DNA of 64,000 nt, taken from positions 208,860 to 272,859 of the forward strand of contig NZ_JAJISP010000007.1 in the NCBI RefSeq assembly GCF_022132145.1. Reading direction: 5' to 3'. The position numbers and the translations under genes were made by a program. Under the pieces are notes generated by a model. It was given only the letters and a program-made list of their open reading frames with translations. It had not been told where the DNA came from and searched no databases. This document shows positions 45,724 to 54,268 of the stretch, one piece after another. The DNA comes from Pseudomonas sp. MMS21 TM103. Its GTDB lineage: Bacteria > Pseudomonadota > Gammaproteobacteria > Pseudomonadales > Pseudomonadaceae. Within the stretch, counting starts at the first letter, position 1; the number at the start of each line of letters is the position of its first letter.

Positions 45724-45759
45724 CACACGACCGATTTACCCTCAAGCCACGAGGCTGAT

Positions 45760-47253
45760 ATGACCCGCGAAGAATTCCTGCGTTTAGCCGCTGCCGGCTA
45801 TAACCGCATTCCGCTTGCCTATGAAACCCTGGTCGACTTCGACACCCCGTTGTCGATCTACCTGAAGCTGGCCGATGAGGCCAACAGCTACCTGCTCGAA
45901 TCCGTTCAGGGTGGCGAGAAATGGGGCCGTTACTCGATTATCGGCCTGCCGGCGCGCACCGTGCTGCGCGCCTACGGTCACCGCGTCAGCATCAGCGTCG
46001 ATGGTGTCGAGGTGGAGCGCCACGAGTGCGCCGACCCGCTGGCCTTCGTCGAGCAGTTCCAGGCGCGCTACCGGGTGCCGACCCTGCCCGGGCTGCCGCG
46101 TTTCAATGGTGGCCTGGTCGGTTATTTCGGCTACGACAGCGTGCGTTACGTCGAGCCGAAGCTGGCGGCGGGGAGCCATCCCGACCCGCTGGGTACCCCG
46201 GATATCCTGCTGATGGTGTCCGACGCCGTGGTGGTGTTCGACAACCTGGCCGGCAAGATGCACGCCATCGTCCTTGCCGATCCGGCCGAGGAGGGGGCCC
46301 TGGAACACGGCCAGGCCCGCCTGCAGGAGATCCTGTGCAAGCTGCGCCAGCCCATCACGCCACGTCTGGGGGTCGACCTGAATGCTCCGCCTGGAGCCGA
46401 GCCGGTGTTCCGCTCCAGCTTCAGCCGCGACGACTACGAGCGTTCGGTCAAGGCGATCAAGGAGTACATCCTCGCCGGCGACTGCATGCAGGTGGTGATC
46501 TCCCAGCGCATGTCGATCCCGTTCAAGGCTGCACCTATCGACCTGTACCGGGCGCTGCGCTGCATCAACCCGACGCCCTACATGTACTTCTTCAATTTCG
46601 GCGACTTCCATGTGGTCGGCAGTTCCCCCGAGGTGCTGGTGCGTCTCGAGGATGGCCTGGTCACGGTGCGGCCTATCGCCGGTACCCGTCCGCGCGGCGC
46701 CAACGAGGAGGCCGATCTGGCCCTGGAGCAGGATCTGCTCGCCGATGCCAAGGAAGTCGCCGAACACCTGATGCTGATCGACCTGGGCCGCAACGACGTC
46801 GGTCGGGTCGCCAGCACCGGCTCGGTCAAGCTCACCGAGAAGATGGTGATCGAGCGCTATTCCAACGTCATGCACATCGTCTCCAACGTCACCGGCCAGC
46901 TGAAGCCCGGCCTGACCGCCATGGACGCCCTGCGCGCCATTCTGCCGGCCGGCACCCTGTCCGGGGCGCCGAAGATTCGCGCCATGGAAATAATCGACGA
47001 ACTGGAACCGGTCAAGCGTGGCGTCTATGGCGGCGCCGTCGGCTACCTGGCCTGGAACGGCAACATGGACACCGCCATCGCCATTCGCACCGCGGTGATC
47101 AAGGATGGCGAGCTGCATGTCCAGGCCGGAGCCGGCATCGTCGCCGACTCGGTGCCGGCGCTGGAGTGGGAAGAAACCCTGAACAAGCGTCGCGCCATGT
47201 TCCGCGCCGTGGCACTGGCCGAACAAACCGTCCCTGACCAGAACCAGCGCTGA
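45760..47253 (+). CDS. trpE: Anthranilate synthase component I
   Basis: The 497-residue chorismate-binding enzyme makes anthranilate from chorismate with ammonia supplied by TrpG. The N-terminal LLESV (near 45) is the tryptophan feedback-inhibition motif. PIAGTRPRG (about 308) and LIDLGRNDVGRV (about 345) and GAVGYLAWNGNMD form the chorismate-binding core. The start at 45760 has GAGG upstream. It is 11 bases from trpG, so TrpE and TrpG are co-translated in order. In P. aeruginosa a pyocin cluster separates these genes; here it does not. Confidence 0.97.
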   Translation: MTREEFLRLAAAGYNRIPLAYETLVDFDTPLSIYLKLADEANSYLLESVQGGEKWGRYSIIGLPARTVLRAYGHRVSISVDGVEVERHECADPLAFVEQFQARYRVPTLPGLPRFNGGLVGYFGYDSVRYVEPKLAAGSHPDPLGTPDILLMVSDAVVVFDNLAGKMHAIVLADPAEEGALEHGQARLQEILCKLRQPITPRLGVDLNAPPGAEPVFRSSFSRDDYERSVKAIKEYILAGDCMQVVISQRMSIPFKAAPIDLYRALRCINPTPYMYFFNFGDFHVVGSSPEVLVRLEDGLVTVRPIAGTRPRGANEEADLALEQDLLADAKEVAEHLMLIDLGRNDVGRVASTGSVKLTEKMVIERYSNVMHIVSNVTGQLKPGLTAMDALRAILPAGTLSGAPKIRAMEIIDELEPVKRGVYGGAVGYLAWNGNMDTAIAIRTAVIKDGELHVQAGAGIVADSVPALEWEETLNKRRAMFRAVALAEQTVPDQNQR

Positions 47254-47264
47254 GGAGTCCTGCC

Positions 47265-47861
47265 ATGCTGCTGATGATCGATAACTACGACTCCTTTACC
47301 TACAATGTGGTGCAGTACCTCGGTGAGTTGGGGGCGGACGTCAAGGTGATCCGTAACGACGAGCTGAGTGTCGCCGAGATCGCTGCCCTGAACCCCGAAC
47401 GCATCGTGGTTTCGCCCGGGCCCTGTACGCCCAACGAGGCCGGCGTGTCGCTGGCGGTGATCCAGCACTTTGCCGGCAAGCTGCCGATCCTCGGCGTCTG
47501 CCTGGGCCACCAGAGTATCGGCCAGGCCTTCGGCGGCGACGTGGTGCGCGCGCGCCAGGTGATGCACGGCAAGACCAGTCCGGTGTTCCACGAAAATAGC
47601 GGGGTGTTCGCCGGGCTCAACAATCCACTGACGGTGACCCGCTATCACTCCCTGGTGGTCAAGCGCGAAACCCTGCCGGACTGCCTGGAAGTCACCGCCT
47701 GGACCCAATTCGAGGACGGCGCGCTCGACGAGATCATGGGCCTGCGCCACAAGACCCTGCATATCGAAGGCGTGCAGTTCCATCCGGAGTCTATTCTCAC
47801 CGAGCAGGGCCATGAGCTCTTTGCCAACTTCCTCAAACAACATGGAGGCATGCGCGCATGA
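47265..47861 (+). CDS. trpG: Anthranilate synthase component II (glutamine amidotransferase)
   Basis: The 198-residue class I glutamine amidotransferase has the catalytic Cys in GVCLGHQSIGQ (about 80), and the His/Glu pair in QFHPESIL near the C-terminus. It supplies ammonia from glutamine to TrpE. It overlaps trpD by 4 bases. A p-aminobenzoate role (PabA) can be shared by such proteins; the trp context favours TrpG. Confidence 0.96.
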   Translation: MLLMIDNYDSFTYNVVQYLGELGADVKVIRNDELSVAEIAALNPERIVVSPGPCTPNEAGVSLAVIQHFAGKLPILGVCLGHQSIGQAFGGDVVRARQVMHGKTSPVFHENSGVFAGLNNPLTVTRYHSLVVKRETLPDCLEVTAWTQFEDGALDEIMGLRHKTLHIEGVQFHPESILTEQGHELFANFLKQHGGMRA

Positions 47862-48904
47862 ACATCAAGGAAGCCCTTAATCGGGTTGTCAGTCAGCTCG
47901 ATCTGAGCACTGCAGAAATGCAGGATGTGATGCGCGAAATCATGACCGGCCAGTGCACGGACGCGCAGGTCGGCGCCTTCCTCATGGGCTTGCGCATGAA
48001 GAGCGAGACCATTGACGAGATCGTCGGTGCGGCACAGATCATGCGCGAGCTGGCCGCGCCGGTGCAGATCGAGGCCGAGCGTCTGGTCGACACCTGCGGC
48101 ACCGGTGGCGACGGCATGAATATCTTCAACGTCTCCACTGCGGCGGCCTTCGTCGTCGCAGCGGCCGGTGGCCAGGTGGCCAAACACGGCAACCGTGCGG
48201 TCTCGGGCAAGAGCGGCAGCGCCGATCTGCTGGAGGCCGCCGGGGTCAACCTGAATCTCACCCCCGAGCAGGTGGCGCGCTGTGTCGAGAGCGTGGGGGT
48301 CGGCTTCATGTTCGCCCCGGCCCACCACGGCGCGATGAAGTACGCCATCGGCCCGCGTCGCGAACTGGGCCTGCGCACCATCTTCAATATGCTCGGGCCG
48401 ATGACCAACCCGGCCGGGGTCAAGCATCAGGTGCTGGGGGTGTTCAGCAAGGCGCTGTGCCGGCCGCTGGCCGAAGTGCTGCAGCGTCTGGGCAGTGAGC
48501 ATGTGCTGGTGGTGCATGCCCAGGATGGTCTGGATGAGATCAGCCTGGCGGCTCCGACCTTCGTTGCCGAGCTGAAAGACGGCGTGGTCAGCGAGTACAG
48601 CATTCAGCCGGAAGACTTCGGCATCAAGAGCCAGAGCCTGATCGGTTTGACCGTCGATGACGCCGAACAGTCGCTGGCACTGATCCGTGATGCGCTGACC
48701 AAGCGCAAGGGCGAGCAGGGCCAGAAGGCGGCCGACATGATCGTGCTCAATGCCGGAGCGGCGCTGTATGCCGCCGATCTGGCCAGTAGCCTGAAGGAAG
48801 GTGTACAACGGGCCCATGATGCGCTGCATACCGGGCTGGCCTGGGAGAAACTGCAGGAACTGGTGTCCTTTACCGCGGTATTCAAGCAGGAGAATGAAGG
48901 GTGA
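47858..48904 (+). CDS. trpD: Anthranilate phosphoribosyltransferase
   Basis: The 348-residue enzyme joins anthranilate and PRPP, step two of tryptophan synthesis. The glycine-rich loop DTCGTGGDGMNIFN (about 80-93) binds PRPP, KHGNRAVSGKSGSAD and RRELGLRTIFNMLGP bind anthranilate. It overlaps trpG and trpC by 4 bases each. Confidence 0.97.
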   Translation: MNIKEALNRVVSQLDLSTAEMQDVMREIMTGQCTDAQVGAFLMGLRMKSETIDEIVGAAQIMRELAAPVQIEAERLVDTCGTGGDGMNIFNVSTAAAFVVAAAGGQVAKHGNRAVSGKSGSADLLEAAGVNLNLTPEQVARCVESVGVGFMFAPAHHGAMKYAIGPRRELGLRTIFNMLGPMTNPAGVKHQVLGVFSKALCRPLAEVLQRLGSEHVLVVHAQDGLDEISLAAPTFVAELKDGVVSEYSIQPEDFGIKSQSLIGLTVDDAEQSLALIRDALTKRKGEQGQKAADMIVLNAGAALYAADLASSLKEGVQRAHDALHTGLAWEKLQELVSFTAVFKQENEG

Positions 48905-49737
48905 GCATTCCAACCATTCTGGAGAAGATCCTTGCCCGCAAGGCCGAAGAAGTGGCTGAGCGTCGCGCCATCGTCGGCCTCGATGAAGTCGAGCAGCAAG
49001 CTCGTGCCGCCGATACCCCGCGGGGCTTTGCCCGGGCCTTGCAGGAGCAGGTCAAACGCAAGCAGCCGGCAGTCATCGCCGAGATCAAGAAGGCTTCGCC
49101 GAGCAAGGGCGTGCTGCGCGAGATCTTCGTCCCGGCGGACATCGCCCGCAGTTACCAGGCCGGTGGGGCGACCTGCCTGTCGGTGTTGACCGACGAGGAT
49201 TTCTTCCAGGGCGCCGACCTCTACCTGCAGGAAGCGCGCAGTGCCTGTTCGTTGCCGGTGATCCGCAAGGATTTCATGGTCGACCCCTACCAGATTGTCG
49301 AGTCCCGCGCCCTGGGCGCCGATTGCGTGCTGTTGATCGTCGCGGCGCTGTCCGATGCGCAGATGGCCGAACTGGCGGCGACGGCCAAGGCTTTCGATCT
49401 CGATGTGTTGGTCGAGGTGCACGATGGCGACGAGTTGGAGCGGGCGTTGAATACCCTGGACACGCCGCTGGTGGGCATCAACAACCGTAACCTGCATACC
49501 TTCGAACTCGACCTGGAAACCACCCTGGATCTGTTGCCGCGAATTCCGCGCGACCGTCTGGTGGTGACCGAGAGCGGCATCCTCAATCGCGCCGATGTCG
49601 AGCTGATGGAAATCAGCGAGGTGTATGCTTTTCTGGTCGGCGAAGCCTTCATGCGTGCGGAAAATCCAGGGGTCGAACTGGAGCGGCTGTTCTTCCCCGA
49701 GCGCCGGCGGATGAGTGCCAGCTCCGATGTGGACTGA
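48901..49737 (+). CDS. trpC: Indole-3-glycerol phosphate synthase
   Basis: The 278-residue TIM-barrel enzyme closes the indole ring from CdRP. AEIKKASPSKGVLRE (about 60) contains the catalytic Glu and Lys, and GINNRNLHTFE and VTESGI are conserved phosphate and substrate contacts. It starts with GTG four bases before the trpD stop. The trpF and trpBA genes are not in this window; in Pseudomonas they lie elsewhere. Confidence 0.97.
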   Translation: MSIPTILEKILARKAEEVAERRAIVGLDEVEQQARAADTPRGFARALQEQVKRKQPAVIAEIKKASPSKGVLREIFVPADIARSYQAGGATCLSVLTDEDFFQGADLYLQEARSACSLPVIRKDFMVDPYQIVESRALGADCVLLIVAALSDAQMAELAATAKAFDLDVLVEVHDGDELERALNTLDTPLVGINNRNLHTFELDLETTLDLLPRIPRDRLVVTESGILNRADVELMEISEVYAFLVGEAFMRAENPGVELERLFFPERRRMSASSDVD

Positions 49738-49748
49738 TCCAGGCGAAT

Positions 49749-49778
49749 AAAAAAACCGGCGCATGCGCCGGTTTTTTT
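49749..49778. terminator. Bidirectional rho-independent terminator between trpC and vfr
   Basis: A perfect GC stem (core ACCGGCGCATGCGCCGGT) has an A tract before it and seven T residues after it, so it can stop transcription of trpGDC and, from the other strand, vfr. Confidence 0.9.
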
Positions 49779-49791
49779 ATGCCTGGCGACT

Positions 49792-50436
49792 TCAGCGGGT
49801 GCCGAACACCACCATGGTTTTGCCTTTGACGTTGACCAGGCCTTGCTCTTCCAGGGCCTTGAGCACGCGGCCGACCATCTCGCGAGAGCAGCCGACGATG
49901 CGGCCGATTTCCTGGCGGGTGATCTTGATCTGCATGCCATCCGGGTGGGTCATGGCGTCCGGCTGCTTGCACAGGTCGAGCAGGGTGCGCGCCACGCGGC
50001 CGGTGACATCGAGGAACGCCAGGTCGCCGACCTTGCGCGTGGTATTGCGCAGGCGCTCGGCCATCTGGCTGCCGAGGGCGTAGAGGATGTCCGGGTCTTG
50101 CTGGGTCAGTTCGCGGAACTTGGCGTAGCTGAGTTCCGCCACCTCGCACTCGGTCTTGGCGCGGACCCAGGCGCTGCGCTCTTTCTCCGCACCGTCCTTG
50201 TCGAACAGGCCCATCTCGCCGAAGAAGTCCCCGGGGTTGAGGTAGGCGATGATCATTTCCCGGCCATCGTCATCCTCGATGAGGATGGTGACCGAACCTT
50301 TGACGATGAAGAACAGGGTTTCGCAGCGATCACCTGCATAGATGATGGTGCTTTTGGCCGTATAGCGACGACGGTGACAATGTGCGAGGAGTTTGTCGAG
50401 ATTCTTGATTTTAGGTGTAAGGGTAATTGCGACCAT
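49792..50436 (-). CDS. vfr: Vfr, cAMP-responsive global virulence regulator (Crp family)
   Basis: The 214-residue regulator is Vfr-length. The cAMP-binding domain shows GEMGLFDKDG and the R-S phosphate contact (KERSAW). The C-terminal helix-turn-helix (ITRQEIGRIVGCSREMVGRVLKAL) matches the Crp family. In P. aeruginosa Vfr with cAMP activates virulence genes including type III secretion, pili, and quorum sensing. It is convergent with trpC, from which a bidirectional terminator separates it. Confidence 0.95.
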   Translation of the reverse strand: MVAITLTPKIKNLDKLLAHCHRRRYTAKSTIIYAGDRCETLFFIVKGSVTILIEDDDGREMIIAYLNPGDFFGEMGLFDKDGAEKERSAWVRAKTECEVAELSYAKFRELTQQDPDILYALGSQMAERLRNTTRKVGDLAFLDVTGRVARTLLDLCKQPDAMTHPDGMQIKITRQEIGRIVGCSREMVGRVLKALEEQGLVNVKGKTMVVFGTR

Positions 50437-50668
50437 GCCCGAGTCCCGAAAATAAAAAGGTAAGCCTTTGTCTGACAGGCAATTTCTTATAGTTATCTAG
50501 CCCAGTGTGCCAGTAATCCGGCGTCAGCTTAACAAACACGCCAAGGCCTGGGTCGATTTTGCGACATGGCTAGCATCTAGCGGCGGAACTTGCGCCCAGA
50601 AGGCTGCAGCCAGAGCGCGAAAAGGGCTGTGATAAGCTGCGTCCCTTTTTAACAGCGGAGGCTTGGTA

Positions 50669-51091
50669 ATGAAAGCGCGCATTCAATGGGCCGGCGAAGC
50701 CCTGTTTATCGGCGAGTCGGGCAGTGGTCATGCGGTGGTGATGGACGGTCCGCCGGAGAGCGGCGGCCGTAATCTGGGTGTGCGCCCCATGGAAATGCTG
50801 CTGATCGGTCTGGGCGGGTGCAGCAACTTCGATGTGGTCAGCATCCTGAAAAAATCCAGACAGCCGGTAGAGAGTTGTGAAGCCTTTCTCGAGGCCGAAC
50901 GGGCCACCGAGGAGCCCAAGGTATTCACCAAGATCCACCTGCACTTCGTGGTCAAGGGCCGAGGCTTGAAGGAGGCGCAGGTCAAGCGTGCGGTCGAACT
51001 GTCGGCAGAGAAATATTGCTCGGCCTCGATCATGCTCGGCCGCGCCGGTGTCGAGATCACCCATGACTACGAGATCATCGAGTTGGGTTGA
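50669..51091 (+). CDS. OsmC-like family protein
   Basis: The 140-residue protein matches the OsmC/YhfA fold, whose members reduce hydroperoxides using two Cys. C52 in LGGCSNFDV and a second Cys in KYCSASIM (about 117) occupy the peroxidatic and resolving positions. The YhfA-like subgroup has no proven substrate. GGAGG precedes the ATG at 50669. It is divergent from vfr; in P. aeruginosa the same gene is followed by speD, which is absent here. Confidence 0.87.
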   Translation: MKARIQWAGEALFIGESGSGHAVVMDGPPESGGRNLGVRPMEMLLIGLGGCSNFDVVSILKKSRQPVESCEAFLEAERATEEPKVFTKIHLHFVVKGRGLKEAQVKRAVELSAEKYCSASIMLGRAGVEITHDYEIIELG

Positions 51092-51112
51092 AGCCGCCCT
51101 AAGCTGCAGGTG

Positions 51113-51150
51113 AAACCATAAAGGGCGCCAACGGCGCCCTTTATGGTTTT
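51113..51150. terminator. Bidirectional terminator between the OsmC-like gene and coq7
   Basis: A long perfect stem (AAACCATAAAGGGCGCC with its complement, split by AAC) ends in a T tract on the plus strand and an A/T-rich end on the minus strand. It lies between the two convergent genes. Confidence 0.85.
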
Positions 51151-51169
51151 CCCATCTTATTGCTCGCAG

Positions 51170-51817
51170 CTACAGCCGATAGGCGCTCTTGGTCATGACC
51201 TTGGACAGCAGCGTCATGCCGATTTTAACCGGCACCGGGAAGCGTAGGCCGCCGGCTTCCAGGGCGCTGGTGGCATGGCGCTCTTCATCGAGGCGCATCT
51301 GCTCGAGGATCGCCCGTGACTTGTCGTCGTTTAGCGGGAGCTGTTGCAGGTGTTCGCTGAGGTGCTTGACCACCTGGTCTTCGGTGGCGGCGACAAACCC
51401 CAGGCTGATCTTGTCGCTGATCAGGCCGGCGACGGCGCCGACACCAAAAGACAGGCCATAAAACAGCGGGTTGAGAACGCTCGGGTGGCTGCCGAGTTGG
51501 CGGATACGTTGCTCGCACCAGGCCAGATGATCGATTTCCTCATCGGCGGCATGCTCCATGGCGCTGCGTACCTTGGCCAGCTTGGCGGTCAGCGCCTGGC
51601 CCTGGTACAGCGCCTGGGCGCATACCTCGCCAGTGTGATTGATGCGCATCAGGCCGGCGACATGCCGTGCGGTCGGTTCATCCAGTTCGGTCTCCGCCTG
51701 CACGATGGCCGGCGAGGGGCGACTGGGCTGGCCGCTGAAAGGCAGCAGGGTACGCAGGGCCGCATCCGCCTGCAGGAACAGGCGGTCTACGGGGGAGTAG
51801 TGACGTTCGCTGGCCAT
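51170..51817 (-). CDS. coq7: Ubiquinone biosynthesis hydroxylase Coq7
   Basis: The 215-residue di-iron protein hydroxylates demethoxyubiquinone in ubiquinone synthesis. The two carboxylate/His metal motifs are visible: E in LMRINHTGEVCAQ and EEIDHLAW (about 92-98) in the first pair of helices, and EDQVVKHLSEHL with DEERHATSA in the second. GGAGGTG is upstream of the ATG at 51817. It is convergent with the OsmC-like gene. Confidence 0.94.
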   Translation of the reverse strand: MASERHYSPVDRLFLQADAALRTLLPFSGQPSRPSPAIVQAETELDEPTARHVAGLMRINHTGEVCAQALYQGQALTAKLAKVRSAMEHAADEEIDHLAWCEQRIRQLGSHPSVLNPLFYGLSFGVGAVAGLISDKISLGFVAATEDQVVKHLSEHLQQLPLNDDKSRAILEQMRLDEERHATSALEAGGLRFPVPVKIGMTLLSKVMTKSAYRL

Positions 51818-51915
51818 CGGGCACCTCCGGCGAAAAGAGAGTGGCAAGTTTACTCCAATCGATGTGCCGCGGCTTGACCGGCGTCAGGGCCGTTCGGCAG
51901 GGCGGGAGTTGTTGC

Positions 51916-52254
51916 TCAGCCCGGCGGCCAGGTCATCTGCCGTTGACCGAGGACATGCATATGAATGTGGTAAACGGTTTGTCCGCCCAATTCATTGCAG
52001 TTCATCACCACGCGAAAGCCGTCTTCGCAGCCCTGTTCTTTGGCCAGGCGCTGAGCCGTATAGAGGATGTGCCCGGCCAGGGCTTTATCGTCTTCGCCGA
52101 GGTCGTGAAGGGTGTGAATGTGCTTTTTCGGGATCACCAGGAAATGCACCGGGGCCTTGGGGCCGATATCGTGAAAGGCGATCACTTGATCGTCTTCATA
52201 AAGCTTGCGCGCGGGTATTTCCCCGGCGACGATCTTGCAGAACAGACAGTCCAT
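51916..52254 (-). CDS. HIT family nucleotide hydrolase (HINT type)
   Basis: The 112-residue protein has the histidine triad H96-I-H98-M-H100 with following V-L-G, and CLFCKIVAGEIPA at the N-terminus as in the HINT branch. HINT enzymes hydrolyse purine nucleotide phosphoramidates; the bacterial role is unclear. It is divergent from the AAA ATPase. Confidence 0.93.
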   Translation of the reverse strand: MDCLFCKIVAGEIPARKLYEDDQVIAFHDIGPKAPVHFLVIPKKHIHTLHDLGEDDKALAGHILYTAQRLAKEQGCEDGFRVVMNCNELGGQTVYHIHMHVLGQRQMTWPPG

Positions 52255-52339
52255 GGCGCAGTCTCCTGGCCTGTTGAATGAGGCCCGAGTCTAACGGGCT
52301 GAGTTGATCCCGGCCAGAAGGCCGCCACAAGGAGCGGGT

Positions 52340-53818
52340 GTGAAGAACGATATCCATGATCTGGGCCTGGTGCTCGACTCCAGGATCAAGCTGGTCCTCA
52401 TCGAGTCCTGGGATGAGCCGCGCGTGCTGGAAACGCTGACCGGTCTGGCGGTCAAGCGTGGCCTCGGCCTGCACACTTGGTCGGTGACCGAAGGCCTGCA
52501 GCGCCTGGGCTTCGGCGGTGAGGCGCTGGACGAAAGCGCGAGCCAGGAGCCGGAGGCCGCGTTGCGGCTGATCAAGGCCGATCCGCAGGCGAACCTGTAC
52601 GTGCTGTGCGACCTGCATCCGTTCCTCGTCGACAACCCCAGGCTGGTGCGCTTGCTCAAGGAAGTCGCCATGCGCGATACGCCCCATGCGCCAACCCTGG
52701 TGCTGGTCTCCCATGCCTGCAAGCTGCCGGCGGAGGTGCAGCGCTTTGCCGCGCGTTTCAGCCTGGCGCTGCCGTCGGAAGACGAATTGCTGGCGATCGT
52801 GCGCGAGGAAGCCAGCCGCTGGAGCGAGCGCAATCGCAATGCCCGAGTACGCACCGATAATCGCACCTTGCAGCAGGTGGTGAAGAACCTGCGCGGCTTG
52901 AGCCATGGCGAAGCCCGGGTGCTGGCGCGCAATGTGATCTGCGATGACGGCGCGATAACCCAGGAGGATTTGCCGGAACTGAACAAGACCAAGTTCCAGC
53001 TCCTAGATCTTGAGGGGGTGCTGAGCTTCGAGTACGACACCGCACGCTTCGCCGAGGTCGGCGGCTTGAACAACCTGAAGCGCTGGCTGGCCGAGCGCCA
53101 GGGCATGTTCCTCGACGGCAAGGGCATCGACCTGCCCAAGGGCATGCTGCTGGTCGGTGTGCAGGGCGGCGGCAAGAGCCTGGCCGCCAAGGCCGTGGCT
53201 GGATTGTGGGGCTTGCCCCTGCTGCGGCTGGACTTTGCCTGCCTGTACAACAAGTTCTTTGGCGAGACCGAGCGCAACCTGCGTGAGGCCTTGAGCCTTG
53301 CCGAGCAAATGGCCCCCTGTGTGTTGTGGATCGACGAGATCGAGAAAGGCCTGGCCAGCGGCGAGCACGACGGTGGCGTCAGCCAGCGGGTGCTCGGCAC
53401 CCTGCTGACCTGGATGGCCGAGCGCAAGACACCGGTATTCATGGTGGCGACCGCCAACGCCATCCAGCGGCTGCCGCCGGAGCTGGTGCGCAAGGGGCGT
53501 TTCGATGAGCTCTTCTTCGTCGACTTGCCAGATCAGGCCGTGCGCGCGGAGATCTTTCGCATCCATCTGGCACGGCGCGAACTGGAACCCGCCGGTTTCG
53601 ATCTGCAGCTGTTGGCGCTCGCCAGCGAGGGTTTTTCCGGGGCCGAGATCGAACAGGTCGTGGTCAGTGCCCTGTATGCCGCCCAGGCGCAACAACAGGA
53701 GGTCGATCAGGCCTTGCTGCTGCACAGCATCCAGAGTACCGCACCCTTGTCGGTGGTGATGGCCGAAGACCTCAATGCCTTGCGCGCCTGGGCCCACGGT
53801 CGAACGGTCCTGGCCTGA
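52340..53818 (+). CDS. AAA family ATPase
   Basis: The 492-residue protein has an N-terminal domain (about 1-235) of unknown role and a C-terminal AAA domain. Walker A GVQGGGKS is at about 273-280, Walker B CVLWIDEIEKG near 335, then the sensor VATAN and the arginine-finger region RKGRFDELF. It resembles cytoplasmic AAA proteins of the FtsH/Cdc48 fold, without a protease domain. GTG at 52340 is chosen; AAGGAG lies upstream. The substrate is unknown. It sits between the HIT gene and the SDR remnant. Confidence 0.85.
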   Translation: MKNDIHDLGLVLDSRIKLVLIESWDEPRVLETLTGLAVKRGLGLHTWSVTEGLQRLGFGGEALDESASQEPEAALRLIKADPQANLYVLCDLHPFLVDNPRLVRLLKEVAMRDTPHAPTLVLVSHACKLPAEVQRFAARFSLALPSEDELLAIVREEASRWSERNRNARVRTDNRTLQQVVKNLRGLSHGEARVLARNVICDDGAITQEDLPELNKTKFQLLDLEGVLSFEYDTARFAEVGGLNNLKRWLAERQGMFLDGKGIDLPKGMLLVGVQGGGKSLAAKAVAGLWGLPLLRLDFACLYNKFFGETERNLREALSLAEQMAPCVLWIDEIEKGLASGEHDGGVSQRVLGTLLTWMAERKTPVFMVATANAIQRLPPELVRKGRFDELFFVDLPDQAVRAEIFRIHLARRELEPAGFDLQLLALASEGFSGAEIEQVVVSALYAAQAQQQEVDQALLLHSIQSTAPLSVVMAEDLNALRAWAHGRTVLA

Positions 53819-54268
53819 TCAGCTGCGGCTGAGCGTCCGGTTGAGCCGCGCTGCGACCTGGTGCTCCAGCCAGCGCGGCGCTATGGCCTGCAGCCGATTG
53901 CGCCAGCCGGGGATGGTGATGCGCCCGTCCTGGGCGACGCAGGCAGCCCACGTGGCGACCCCGGCGCTGTTGATCAGCCGGTCGATGGGCCGCTCGTTCT
54001 GTTCCAGTTCATACAGCAGGCCGGCGGTTTGCAGTGGTTCAGCCAGGTCGCAGACGCCGAACAGGATCTCCACGGCAAAGCGCTGACTCAACTCGCAGGC
54101 AATGCTGTCCAGCGCATCGCGTTGCTGCGCGACCAGGATCAGGCTACGCCCGCGAGGTGCCAGGGCTTCGGTCAGGGTTCGGCCGATACCGCTGGAGGCG
54201 CCGGTAGTCAGGGCATAACGGGGCGTGGGGTTAGGGCCGGCCTGGCCTCTGTGGTGATGAGGCGCGAG
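53819..54268 (-). pseudogene. SDR (short-chain dehydrogenase) remnant with internal deletion and no start codon
   Basis: One frame runs from just after the stop of the upstream gene to a stop at 53819, about 150 codons. It keeps TTGASSGIGRTL, the Rossmann dinucleotide motif of SDRs, and RLINSAGV, which matches the family NNAG motif. It then jumps straight to a C-terminal tail (GWRNRLQ ...). The catalytic Ser-Tyr-x3-Lys region, about 100 residues, is missing, and there is no ATG, GTG or TTG before the Rossmann motif. Full SDRs have about 250 residues. P. aeruginosa has a complete SDR at this place, so this is read as a decayed copy. Confidence 0.75.
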
